DNA of 64,000 nucleotides from Neotabrizicola shimadae. GTDB lineage: Bacteria; Pseudomonadota; Alphaproteobacteria; Rhodobacterales; Rhodobacteraceae. The notes under the pieces were generated by a model. That model did not search any database. It was not told where the DNA came from and saw only the letters and a program-made list of their open reading frames with translations. Both the position numbers and the translations under genes were made by a program. This document shows, in pieces, positions 55,419-64,000 of the stretch. The DNA lies in assembly GCF_019623905.1 (NCBI RefSeq), contig NZ_CP069370.1:62001-126000 (forward strand), written 5' to 3'. Within the stretch, counting starts at the first letter, position 1; every line of letters starts with the position of its first letter.

Positions 55419-56417
55419 TCACTTTGGAACGTAGATCTGGTCGAAGATACCGCCGTCGGCGAAGTGCTCGGCCTGGACCTTGCCCCAGCCACCCAAGGAG
55501 TCGATCGACACCAGGTCCAGCTTCGGGAACCGCGCCACGTCGGCCGGATCGGCCTTCGACGTATCCCAACCCCGGTAGAAGTTCTTGAAGATGATCGCCT
55601 GCGCCTCCGGGGTGTACAGGTAGTTCAGGAAGGCCTCCGCCAGCTTGCGCTGTTCGTCATTGGTAATGTTGCCATCGACCAGCGCCACCGGCGGCTCGGC
55701 CAGGACCGAGACAGTAGGCACAACGATGTCGAACTGGTCGTCGCCCATTTCCTGAAGGGCAAGATAGGCCTCGTTCTCCCATGCGAGCAGCACGTCGCCG
55801 ATGCCGCGCTGCGCGAAGGTCGTGGTCGCGCCGCGCGCGCCGCTGTCCAGCACCGGCACATGCTCGAACAATGATTTCACGAAGACTTTCGGATCCTGCC
55901 CGTTCTTCTCGGCCCAGGCCCAGGCGGCCAGATAGTTCCACCGCGCCCCGCCCGAGGTCTTGGGGTTCGGCGTGATCACCTCGACCCCGTCCGCGACAAG
56001 GTCGCCCCAGTCCTTGATCCCCTTCGGATTGCCCTCGCGCACCAGGAACACGATGGTCGAGGTATAGGGCGAAGAGTTGTGCGGCAGTTTCGACTGCCAG
56101 TCCTCGGGCAGCTTGCCGGCCTTGGCGATCTTGTCGATGTCGGCCGCCAGCGCCAGCGTCACCACCTGCGCCTGCAGCCCGTCAATCACCGCCCGCGCCT
56201 GCGAGCCCGACCCGCCATGCGAGGTCTCGATCTGCGGCTCGGGGTTCCCCTTGGCCTGCCAGTCGGCCGCGAAGGCCTCGTTGATGGCGCGGTACAACTC
56301 CCGCGTCGGGTCGTAGCTTACGTTCAAGAGGCTCTCGGCACGTGCCGCGCCCGGCGCGGCAACCGACAGAAGCGCCAGCGCGACGGCCGCCGTGGCGGCG
56401 CGGATCGCTTTGGCCAC
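55419..56417 (-). CDS. Sulfate-binding periplasmic protein
   Basis: This 332-residue binding protein (from a GTG at 56417) starts with a signal peptide ([20 protein letters not shown], cleavage near ARA-ES) and has [60 protein letters not shown] and the C-terminal DQIYVPK. These are diagnostic of Sbp/CysP. The frame stays open upstream to an ATG at 56627, which would add 70 residues before the signal peptide. That ATG overlaps the stop of a small upstream gene. No good ribosome binding site precedes the GTG, so the true start is unsettled. Confidence 0.85.
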   Translation of the reverse strand: MAKAIRAATAAVALALLSVAAPGAARAESLLNVSYDPTRELYRAINEAFAADWQAKGNPEPQIETSHGGSGSQARAVIDGLQAQVVTLALAADIDKIAKAGKLPEDWQSKLPHNSSPYTSTIVFLVREGNPKGIKDWGDLVADGVEVITPNPKTSGGARWNYLAAWAWAEKNGQDPKVFVKSLFEHVPVLDSGARGATTTFAQRGIGDVLLAWENEAYLALQEMGDDQFDIVVPTVSVLAEPPVALVDGNITNDEQRKLAEAFLNYLYTPEAQAIIFKNFYRGWDTSKADPADVARFPKLDLVSIDSLGGWGKVQAEHFADGGIFDQIYVPK

Positions 56418-56623
56418 GGGCCAGCCCGTCAGGCGCAGCCCTCCGGTCGAGACCGTCACGCGGCCGTCGGCATGGTTCTCAAGACGGGTGCCCTGAGCCG
56501 AGATTCGCCCGGCAAGGATGATGGTGGTCAGCAATTCGGTCTCCATGGACGGCGGGGCCACGACAGGGGCCAAGGGGAATGCGGTTGCGGAAGAGATGGG
56601 CGCGAAGTCGGGACGCGGGGCGA

Positions 56624-56848
56624 TCATGACAGCCGCTCCCTTCCGATGAGGTCGATGCGTGTCTCCCAGATGTCCGGGTCTCGGCCACGCATCAGGTCGG
56701 TCGCGGCCGAATCGGGCGTCCGGGTGAACACCAGAAGCGGCGCGCCGTTCACGCGATGCGGGCGCCCGGTGCGGCGGTCGATCAGGCTGACCGCACAGAG
56801 CGCGGTCCCGGGGGTCACGATGGACAGGGTGGTCGCTGGCGTGGGCAT
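56624..56848 (-). CDS. Small hypothetical protein heading the sulfate operon
   Basis: This 74-residue protein ([51 protein letters not shown]) has no membrane span or known motif. Its stop overlaps the ATG at 56627 that opens the extended frame of the sulfate-binding protein, which suggests the two are translationally coupled. The role is unknown. Confidence 0.45.
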   Translation of the reverse strand: MPTPATTLSIVTPGTALCAVSLIDRRTGRPHRVNGAPLLVFTRTPDSAATDLMRGRDPDIWETRIDLIGRERLS

Positions 56849-57188
56849 GGCATGGTCTCCGGCTGGGTCGGGCTGACGGCCCGTGTCTTAATATCGACTG
56901 ATGAAGTCGAGTATCGCAACGGAAAATTCACGCCAAAAGTGATCGTATATTTGGAAGTTTATTCCACGGCTTCGGGCGAGTTTCTGGTAAATATCAGAAG
57001 TAAAACGAATAAAATGCCCCATCTTGCTGCAGGATCAGCCCGAGGCACCCCGCGGATGAGGTGGATCAGTCCCGTTCAGGCCCATCCGAGGGGTAAATCC
57101 TTCCAAAACACGATAGACATTGTCGAGTTTTGTGCCATCCTCCCGCACCGGCGCCGCCAACAGCGCCGGGACTCGGGGAACTGAACGG
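56849..57188. promoter_or_regulatory. AT-rich divergent intergenic region
   Basis: This 340-bp gap separates the sulfate operon (minus) from the Lrp-type regulator (plus). Its centre (about 56890-57020) is much more AT-rich than the surroundings and should hold both promoters. An open frame crossing it is a composition artefact without homology or a ribosome binding site. No gene is supported. Confidence 0.4.
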
Positions 57189-57662
57189 ATGACGGACCTG
57201 GACCTGATCGACCGCAAGATCGTCGCCGAACTGATGCGCGACGCGACCCTGCCCATTGCGCAGATCGCCGACCGGGTGGGTCTCTCGCAGACCCCGTGCT
57301 GGAAGCGCATCCAGAAACTCGAATCCTCGGGCGTGCTGACCGGCCGCGTGGCGCTGCCGGATCCGGCCCGGCTGGGATTCGGCCTGTCCGTCTTTGTCGA
57401 GATCGAGGCCACCGATCACAGTGCCGAGTGGCGCGAGGCCTTCACGCGCTTCATCCAGTCCCAGCCGGTCGCGACCGAACTGTACCGCATGGCCGGCACG
57501 ATGGACTACCTCGTGAAGGTCGTGGCGCAGGGCATGGACCAGTACGATACCTTCTATCGTCGTCTGACCGATGCCGTCCCGGTCAAGAACGTGACCTCGC
57601 ATTTCGCGATGGAACGCATCAAGTTCACCACGGCCTTGCCGGTCAATACCACCAGCCGGTAG
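57189..57662 (+). CDS. Lrp/AsnC family transcriptional regulator
   Basis: This 157-residue regulator has the N-terminal helix-turn-helix (LIDRKIVAELMRDATLPIAQ, IADRVGLSQTPCWKRIQKLE) and the C-terminal RAM ligand-binding domain (GFGLSVFVEIEATDHSAEW, RMAGTMDYLVKVVAQGMDQY). Divergence from the sulfate importer suggests a sulfur amino acid may be its effector, but this is inferred only from position. ATG 57189 gives the standard length. Confidence 0.9.
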   Translation: MTDLDLIDRKIVAELMRDATLPIAQIADRVGLSQTPCWKRIQKLESSGVLTGRVALPDPARLGFGLSVFVEIEATDHSAEWREAFTRFIQSQPVATELYRMAGTMDYLVKVVAQGMDQYDTFYRRLTDAVPVKNVTSHFAMERIKFTTALPVNTTSR

Positions 57663-57695
57663 GGAAGGCCGCGCCCTTGGGCGCGGCGCTTCGGC

Positions 57696-58427
57696 TCAGG
57701 GGCGGGGACGATCGAGCAGCCGCTCCAGCGCCTCTGGATCGACGCCGCGGATCATCAGCCACAGGCCAAGCCCCAACTCCCAGAAAAATTCGGGAACGGT
57801 GGCAATGACCTGTGGCACCGAGGCGAAGTCGATCAGGCCGAAGATCACCGCCACCCCCGCCAAGAGCAGCGCCGGCCCGCCGATCAGGCCCAGGACCGAC
57901 AGCCCGCGCGGCACCAGCCGTGTCTTCCACATGAGAAAGCCCAGGATCAGCCCGTTGCCGACGCCGACCACAACGCCCGGCCCCAGCCGGAAGGTCCAGT
58001 CATGCGTGGCCACCAGCGCCTGACCGATGGCCATGCGCGTTACCTCGTCCGCGCCCGAGGGGCTGGCGCGAAGCGTGTTCAGGGCCAGCAGGGCCACGAT
58101 CCCCACCGCAATGAAAGCCGATTCCATCAGCCGCGCCGCAAGAAACCCTTGCGCCAGAACCTCGCTCTGCCGCTTCAGGATCGGCAGCATCGCAAGCGCC
58201 GTTCCGACATTGGCGGCAATCAGCACCATCTCGAACAGCGCCCCCCAGGAAATACCGGCATCGAAGCCGCCGCCAAGGATGAAGGCCGGATCACTCAGCG
58301 CAGGCGCATAGAAACTGATGACCGGCGGGATCGAGGCCGCATAGGTGATCAGGAAGAACAGCCCCGTCAGACGCGCAAGGCGCTGCGCCTGGCGAGGGGA
58401 AAGCGGGTCGGCAAGGCTTTGGGTCAT
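57696..58427 (-). CDS. DUF4386 membrane protein
   Basis: This 243-residue protein has about six to seven spans and DUF4386 features: RLTGLFFLITYAASIPPVIS, GALFEMVLIAANVGTALAML, FLAARLMESAFIAVGIVALL and FRLGPGVVVGVGNGLILGFL. The function is unknown. ATG 58427 starts MTQSLADPLSPRQAQRLARL. It converges on the Lrp-type gene. Confidence 0.82.
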   Translation of the reverse strand: MTQSLADPLSPRQAQRLARLTGLFFLITYAASIPPVISFYAPALSDPAFILGGGFDAGISWGALFEMVLIAANVGTALAMLPILKRQSEVLAQGFLAARLMESAFIAVGIVALLALNTLRASPSGADEVTRMAIGQALVATHDWTFRLGPGVVVGVGNGLILGFLMWKTRLVPRGLSVLGLIGGPALLLAGVAVIFGLIDFASVPQVIATVPEFFWELGLGLWLMIRGVDPEALERLLDRPRP

Positions 58428-58530
58428 GGCGAAATGCTCTGGTTGAAGTGGAACAGCCACGATCCTGCGCCCCGCACCAACCATGCGGAAGGCGCACTAT
58501 ATGCAGGTCATCAGTGCACGACGCGCCATG

Positions 58531-59454
58531 TCACTCCGAGCGTCTCCCGCGCCTTTCGCCACAGACGGCCACCACCAGATCGCGCAGCCAGCGGTGCGCC
58601 AGGTCGCCTTCCATCCTCGGATGCCACAAGAGCGACAGGGTAAAGGGCGGAAGCGCGAAGGGCAGGGGCAGCACCGCAACCCCCGTCCGCAGCCCCTCGG
58701 TATGCCGCTCTGGGACGGTGGCGACCAGGTCGGTCTGCCGCGCCAGCGCAATCGCGCTGGCAAAGCCGCTGACCCCGGCCACCACGCGGCGGTCAAGCCC
58801 CAGACCGGCCAGCGCTTCATCCATGCCCTGCGCCAGCAGCCCCCGCCGCACCACTGCCACATGCGCCGCGCCCGCATAGGCTTCGGCCGAGACCAGTTGC
58901 CCTGTCAGCGGGTGGCCCTCCCGCACAACGGCGACCCATCGGTCGTCGAACAGCGCCACCGCCCGCAGTTCCGGCGCCGTCGCCGCATCCAGCACCGCGG
59001 TCTCCAGGTCCACCTCGCCCGCGCGAAGCGGCGCGCTGTCCTTGTCCGGCTTGGTCTGGAAGTGCAGCACCACACCCGGCGCCTCTGCCCCCACCCGTGA
59101 CAGCAGTTGCGGTCCGAAGGTCTCCGCAAAACCCTCGCTGGCCCGCAGTGTCATCTGCCGGCGCAGGCCGCCCAGGTCCAGCGCCTCGGCTGGGCGCAGC
59201 ACGCTCTGCGCCCCCTCGACCAGCGCGCCGACCTGCGCGCGCAGCTCGATGGCGCGGGGCGAGGGCACCAGCCTCCGCCCGGCCCGCACCAGAAGCGGGT
59301 CGCCCGTCACCTCGCGCAGCCGCGCCAGCGCCCGGCTCATCGCCGAAGGACTGAGCCGCAGCCGGCGCGCCGCCCCCGCAACGCTGCCTTCGGACAGCAG
59401 CACATCCAGCGTCACCAGCAAGTTCAGGTCGGGCATCGGGAACTCCGGCATCAT
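58531..59454 (-). CDS. LysR family transcriptional regulator
   Basis: This 307-residue regulator has an N-terminal LysR helix-turn-helix (PDLNLLVTLDVLLSEGSVAG, AARRLRLSPSAMSRALARLR) and a periplasmic-binding-like effector domain (MTLRASEGFAETFGPQLLSR, DDRWVAVVREGHPLTG). It is of the NodD/LeuO-like subgroup. It is divergent from the DUF2798-MFS operon and probably controls it. Met codons at 59454, 59451 and 59436 are all possible starts. The much longer frame upstream to 60531 runs over the MFS gene and is not real. Confidence 0.88.
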   Translation of the reverse strand: MMPEFPMPDLNLLVTLDVLLSEGSVAGAARRLRLSPSAMSRALARLREVTGDPLLVRAGRRLVPSPRAIELRAQVGALVEGAQSVLRPAEALDLGGLRRQMTLRASEGFAETFGPQLLSRVGAEAPGVVLHFQTKPDKDSAPLRAGEVDLETAVLDAATAPELRAVALFDDRWVAVVREGHPLTGQLVSAEAYAGAAHVAVVRRGLLAQGMDEALAGLGLDRRVVAGVSGFASAIALARQTDLVATVPERHTEGLRTGVAVLPLPFALPPFTLSLLWHPRMEGDLAHRWLRDLVVAVCGERRGRRSE

Positions 59455-59548
59455 GGCGTCAGATGCACTGATATCATGCAATCGCTGCGCGTTCTGCAAT
59501 GATCGGCACCGGACTAGGTCACGGGCATCCATCAGAAAGGAACATCCC

Positions 59549-59785
59549 ATGCCTGCACGCCTTGCCCCCTTCCTCTTCGGCTTCCTGCTTTCCGGCCTCA
59601 TGTCGCTTGTCGTGTCGGGAGTCGCCACGCTGCGCAACGCCGGCCTGTCCGAGGGCTTTGGCAGCCTTTGGGCCGGCGCCTGGCTGCCCTCCTGGACGGT
59701 GGCCTTCCCCGTCGTTCTGGTCGTGGCGCCTTTGGCCCGCCGGCTCGTGGCGCTGGCGGTCCGCTCCGAGGGCCGGGCGCAATGA
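59549..59785 (+). CDS. DUF2798 small membrane protein
   Basis: This 78-residue protein has two membrane spans (LFGFLLSGLMSLVVSGVATL and WTVAFPVVLVVAPLARRLV), matching DUF2798. It overlaps the MFS transporter gene as ATGA. The small partner may assist the transporter. Nothing is established. Confidence 0.78.
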   Translation: MPARLAPFLFGFLLSGLMSLVVSGVATLRNAGLSEGFGSLWAGAWLPSWTVAFPVVLVVAPLARRLVALAVRSEGRAQ

Positions 59786-61152
59786 ACCCGCAGACCCCGC
59801 AGCTGCCCTGGCCCGGCCTGGCCGTCCTGTCGGCCGCGATGCTTTTGCCCTCGATGGGCACCAGCATCGTCAACGTGGCCCTGCCCGACATGGCCCATGA
59901 CTTCGGCGGGGAGTTCCCGGCGGTGCAATGGGTGGTGCTGGCCTATCTCCTCACCCTCTCGGCCTTCATCGTCGGGGCTGGACGGCTGGGAGACATGCTG
60001 GGCCGCCGCCGTCTGCTCGTGGCCGGCTTCGCGGTCTTCGCGGCCGCCTCGGCCGTGGGCGCGCTGGCCCCCGCCCTCTGGGCGGTCATCGCGTCGCGCG
60101 CGGTTCAGGGCCTCGGCGCCGCCCTGCTGATGGCACTGGCCATCGCCTCGGTGGGCGATCTCGTGCCGAAGACCCGCGCCGGCAGCGCAATGGGCCTGAT
60201 GGGCACGGTATCGGCCATCGGCACGGCGCTTGGCCCCTCGGTGGGCGGCGCCCTTGTCGCCCTGTGGGGCTGGCCCGCTGTCTTTGCCGTCCTGGCGATC
60301 CTCGCCGCGGCGGCCGGTGCCGTCGCGCGCCGCGTTCTCCCGGCCGACCGCCCGTTGTCTGGCCCCTTGCAGTTCGATACCGCGGGCCTTGTCCTGCTGG
60401 CTGCCGCCCTGGCCGCCCTCGCGCTTGCCCTGACCCCCGCCAACGCGGCCGCCGTGGCTTGGCCTGCGCTGCCGGCCATCGCCTTTGCGGCAACCCTCGC
60501 CTTCCTCTGGGTCGAGATGCGCGCGCCGCATCCGCTGATCCGGCTGGGTCTGCTGGCCGACTGGCCGCTTTCCGCGGGGCTTGCAGCCTCGGGGCTGGTG
60601 GCGGCCGTGCTGATGTCCACCCTGGTCGTCGGTCCCTTCTTCCTGTCACTGGGGCTGGGTCTCGACGCGCTCCACACCGGGTTGGTCATGTCGGTCGGGC
60701 CCGCCGTCTCGGCCCTCTGCGGCGTCCCGGCGGGCCGGGCGGTGGACAGGTTCGGCACCCTCGCCGTCACCCGTCTGGGGCTGGGGTTTCTTGTCCTCGG
60801 CTCGGTGCTGATGGCGCTGGTGCCTGTGAGGTTAGGCTGGCCGGGCTATGCCGCGAGCCTGGCCGTCATGACCGCGGGCTATGCCCTGTTCCAGGCCTCG
60901 AACAACACCGCCGTCATGGCGCGCGCGGACGCAGAACAACGCGGCCTGGTTTCGGGCCTGCTGGGCCTTGCCCGCAACATGGGCCTCATCGCGGGCGCCT
61001 CGGCGATGGGCGCGCTGTTCGCCTGGGGCAGCGCGGGCGGGCTGGCCTGGCTTGGCGCGGGCGCCGGTGCGGGGCTGCAACTCACCTTCGCAGTCGGGGC
61101 CTGCCTTTCCCTGCTCGCCTTTGCCATTGCGCAGGCCGGTCGCGGGTCATGA
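59782..61152 (+). CDS. MFS transporter, DHA2 (EmrB-like) drug efflux family
   Basis: This 456-residue inner-membrane protein with about 14 spans has the DHA2 hallmarks ALPDMAHDFGGEF, VQWVVLAYLLTLSAFIVGAG, RLGDMLGRRRLLVAGF (motif A), RAVQGLGAALLMALAIA and GTALGPSVGGALVALWGWPA (motif C, antiporter). It should export a hydrophobic compound in exchange for protons. The substrate is unknown. The divergent LysR gene is the likely regulator. Confidence 0.88.
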   Translation: MNPQTPQLPWPGLAVLSAAMLLPSMGTSIVNVALPDMAHDFGGEFPAVQWVVLAYLLTLSAFIVGAGRLGDMLGRRRLLVAGFAVFAAASAVGALAPALWAVIASRAVQGLGAALLMALAIASVGDLVPKTRAGSAMGLMGTVSAIGTALGPSVGGALVALWGWPAVFAVLAILAAAAGAVARRVLPADRPLSGPLQFDTAGLVLLAAALAALALALTPANAAAVAWPALPAIAFAATLAFLWVEMRAPHPLIRLGLLADWPLSAGLAASGLVAAVLMSTLVVGPFFLSLGLGLDALHTGLVMSVGPAVSALCGVPAGRAVDRFGTLAVTRLGLGFLVLGSVLMALVPVRLGWPGYAASLAVMTAGYALFQASNNTAVMARADAEQRGLVSGLLGLARNMGLIAGASAMGALFAWGSAGGLAWLGAGAGAGLQLTFAVGACLSLLAFAIAQAGRGS

Positions 61153-61197
61153 GCCTTGGAACAAGTGCCGGCCGATCGCGGGTCCTGACCAAGAGCG

Positions 61198-61224
61198 AAA
61201 AGCCGCGCTACATGCGCGGCTTTC
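61198..61224 (+). terminator. Terminator between the MFS gene and tRNA-Trp
   Basis: AAAAGCCGCGC pairs with GCGCGGCTTT around a 5-nt loop and ends in a T-rich tail on the plus strand. The A-run on the other side could make it work in both directions, ending the MFS transcript and the tRNA-Trp transcript. Confidence 0.7.
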
Positions 61225-61244
61225 TCGTCATTCTGGCGGAAGAC

Positions 61245-61320
61245 TGGCAGGGGCAGCAGGACTTGAACCCGCGACCCTCGGTTTTGGAGACCGATGCTCT
61301 ACCAACTGAGCTATACCCCT
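61245..61320 (-). tRNA. tRNA-Trp (CCA anticodon)
   Basis: On the minus strand this 76-nt gene has acceptor AGGGGTA with TGCCCCT, D-arm TAGCTCAGTTGGTAGAGC, anticodon stem TCGGT/ACCGA with loop CTCCAAA (anticodon CCA), T-loop GGTTCAAGTCC, and an encoded CCA end. It is on the same strand as tuf, as is usual in Proteobacteria. secE does not follow it here. Confidence 0.95.
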
Positions 61321-61451
61321 AGGCCGTGGCAGCGGGTTACGGCAGGCCACGGGCGAAATCAAGGGCCAATCGACGGGGCATGCCCATGGCTTGCCGTACC
61401 CCTTCGCCGGGGCGCAGGGCGCCCCGGTGTCCAGGGAACGGCCGCCCCGCC

Positions 61452-61991
61452 CTACTTGCCGCGGAGGTCGATGATCTCGCCCGAATCCTTGGCCGTGCAG
61501 ACCATGTCGCCGTGGCCGACTGCCGTTTCCACGACGTATTCGTGCTTGCTCTTCTGGTACGAATTCGTGACGTGGACGTGGTGGATGCCTACCGCATAGT
61601 TCTTCGCCACAAGCTGGGTGCAGGCCGAGATCACGGCCGAGGGCACGCCATTGCCGCCGGAGGCATTGTTGCGGCGGTAGGCATTGGCGTTGGTGCGTTC
61701 CTCGATGCCGGCCTCGTAGCCCTGGGCATAATCCTGGGTACTGCCGTATTCGTCATAGTTGTAGCCGTGGGTCGCATCGCGGTAGCCGCGTTCAAATTCA
61801 GCGGTCGCCTCTCCGGTCCCCGGGGCATAGCCCGACTGGTAGTGGTGCTTGTTGTGCATGAGGGCGGCCACGCCAAGGATGGCCAGTGCTGCCGCAGCGG
61901 CCTGATCCGACTTCGTGTCGGCATGCGCGGCCGAGGCCGGAACCTGCAGGGCAAGCGCGGTGACGGTCATGAGGGTAAGCGCGATCTTCAT
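61452..61991 (-). CDS. Secreted hypothetical protein
   Basis: This 179-residue protein starts with a signal peptide (MKIALTLMTVTALALQVPAS, cleavage near AHA-DT). An Ala-rich helix with MHNKHH follows, then a Tyr/Gly-rich part (FERGYRDATHGYNYDEYGS, DYAQGYEAGIEERTN). The C-terminal domain contains two Cys (ISACTQLVAKNYAVGIHHV and GHGDMVCTAKDSGEI) that may form a disulfide. GGAG precedes the ATG. No family is recognised. It lies between tuf and tRNA-Trp. Confidence 0.7.
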   Translation of the reverse strand: MKIALTLMTVTALALQVPASAAHADTKSDQAAAAALAILGVAALMHNKHHYQSGYAPGTGEATAEFERGYRDATHGYNYDEYGSTQDYAQGYEAGIEERTNANAYRRNNASGGNGVPSAVISACTQLVAKNYAVGIHHVHVTNSYQKSKHEYVVETAVGHGDMVCTAKDSGEIIDLRGK

Positions 61992-62118
61992 GGAGACTCC
62001 TGCAAATTGGGCCATGACAAAGCGGCCGGTGGAGGGCAGGGCGGGACTGTGCCCATCCCGCCTGCGCGGTGCAGTCTCCCGAATCCCGGCAGCGGTGCTA
62101 TCCGGAACGCGAAACAGG

Positions 62119-62145
62119 AAGGCCCCGGTCATCGACCGGGGCCTT
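62119..62145 (-). terminator. Terminator of tuf
   Basis: A perfect 12-bp stem (62119-62130 with 62134-62145, loop of 3) lies 42 bp after the tuf stop on the minus strand and is followed there by a T-containing tail (CCTGTTTC). It separates tuf from the secreted-protein gene. Confidence 0.75.
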
Positions 62146-62187
62146 CGGAATGTCCTGCGGGGGCGATCAGGTCGCCCCGGCTGAAGA

Positions 62188-63363
<1,176 letters not shown>

Positions 63364-63451
63364 TTCGGGCGCCCTCATGATGGGGGCCCTGTCGGGGGCC
63401 CTCGGTTCACACGCGCGGCGACTTATGCCGAAGGCCCGGGAAAATCAAGCG

Positions 63452-64000
63452 TCAGTTGGCCGGAACCGCAGGCGTCGCCGCGATCGGCGCCACGGCAATG
63501 GCCTCTGTCGCGGGTACGGCCGCCGGGGGCGCAATCTGCGCCGATGGCGAGGCCGCGGCTTCCTCGGGCGTCACGCCGGCCTGGGCCATGAAGGGCGCCA
63601 GCGGGTTGGGGTCGTTCTCGGTGTTGTCGCCCACCTGCGGATTGTCGGTGAACCACTGCGGGTTGCGCACCAGCCAGTCCTGGATCTTCTGCACCGCCAG
63701 ATAGCTCAGCGTTTCCATCTGCTTGCGCTTGTTGCGCGTGATCCCCGACCCGATCACCGTATCGGCAGAGAGGTCTTCGAAGATGGTCAGTTGCTTCGGC
63801 TTGGGGTTCAGGCGGGTCTGGGTGGCGTCGTCCCAGATGTTCACCGTGATCACCAGGACAGACTTGGGCGCCGCCACCACCGGCACACCGGGCGGTGCCA
63901 GAGCATAAGCGTTCAGCGCCACGCCGAAGTCATACATCCGTGTGCCCTCGTACCGGCCAAAGCGATCTTCCATCGCCTTGGTCATGACCTCTTTCCACTC
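63452..64000 (-). CDS. Conserved hypothetical protein, N-terminus probably beyond window
   Basis: The frame is open from the window edge to the stop at 63452. An ATG at 63985 lies in frame, but the codons before it (EWKEV) continue smoothly, so the true start is probably outside. Visible parts are MTKAMEDRFGRYEGTRMYDF, VLVITVNIWDDATQTRLNPK and PKQLTIFEDLSADTVIGSG, with a Pro/Ala-rich C-terminal tail. No family was recognised with confidence. It may be an envelope protein. Confidence 0.6.
   Translation of the reverse strand, partial: EWKEVMTKAMEDRFGRYEGTRMYDFGVALNAYALAPPGVPVVAAPKSVLVITVNIWDDATQTRLNPKPKQLTIFEDLSADTVIGSGITRNKRKQMETLSYLAVQKIQDWLVRNPQWFTDNPQVGDNTENDPNPLAPFMAQAGVTPEEAAASPSAQIAPPAAVPATEAIAVAPIAATPAVPAN

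Noticed and set aside
59455-60531. Upstream extension of the LysR frame to 666 codons
   Set aside because: The added part is antisense to the MFS gene, rich in Gly/Arg/Asp and without homology. The LysR domain starts at 59454 or just after.

Overview
The window is high-G+C alphaproteobacterial DNA, most likely a chromosome of the Rhodobacter/Paracoccus group (Rhodobacteraceae sensu lato). This is inferred from gene content: a tuf/tRNA-Trp pair, a murA - DUF2948 - hisD - UPF0262 - low-molecular-weight phosphatase cluster, a ScfR-type regulator, an ArsRC - GAPDH - ArsJ arsenate module and PrtD/SapC-type surface genes. No rRNA gene or CRISPR array was seen.

Left core (1-22480). A DUF3141 alpha/beta-hydrolase-like gene, cut by the window edge, follows a FabI paralogue. 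Next is a four-gene PotABCD-type ABC importer (3555-7505). A minus-strand serine-cycle block follows (serine-glyoxylate aminotransferase, malyl-CoA lyase, malate-CoA ligase beta and alpha), divergent from a ScfR/RamB-type regulator. After that come an alditol-oxidase-like flavoprotein, a GlpR-like regulator divergent from glpD and glpK, and a TetR-headed operon in which a PhzS-like monooxygenase lies between two DUF3237 genes.

Genomic island (22481-42543). A 47-bp direct repeat matches the 3' part of a tRNA-Thr(GGT) gene. It occurs once alone at 22481 and once inside the intact tRNA gene at 42498-42572, so it bounds about 20 kb. The left end holds decayed phage genes and the 3' part of an IS5-type transposase gene. 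The right end holds the 5' part of an IS5-type transposase gene and a broken tyrosine recombinase next to the tRNA. The cargo between them is a surface-protein module: a small RTX repeat protein, two family-2 glycosyltransferases, a methyltransferase, a putative glycosyltransferase, a sulfotransferase, a family-4 glycosyltransferase, three unrecognised proteins, a type I secretion adaptor and ABC exporter, and two SapC-like proteins. The parts fit export of a calcium-binding RTX protein together with synthesis or modification of a surface glycan. No TolC-like gene is present in the window.

Right core (42498-64000). After tRNA-Thr come murA, DUF2948, a GNAT acetyltransferase, hisD, UPF0262 and a low-molecular-weight phosphatase. 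Then a QorR/QorB-like redox pair, a DUF1345 membrane protein, and the arsenate operon (ArsR-ArsC fusion, ArsJ-type GAPDH, ArsJ) follow. A sulfate ABC importer (binding protein, CysT, CysW, short CysA) ends at two near-identical palindromes. The remainder is an Lrp-type regulator, a DUF4386 membrane protein, a LysR regulator divergent from DUF2798 and an MFS exporter, tRNA-Trp, a secreted hypothetical protein, tuf, and a conserved protein cut by the right edge.
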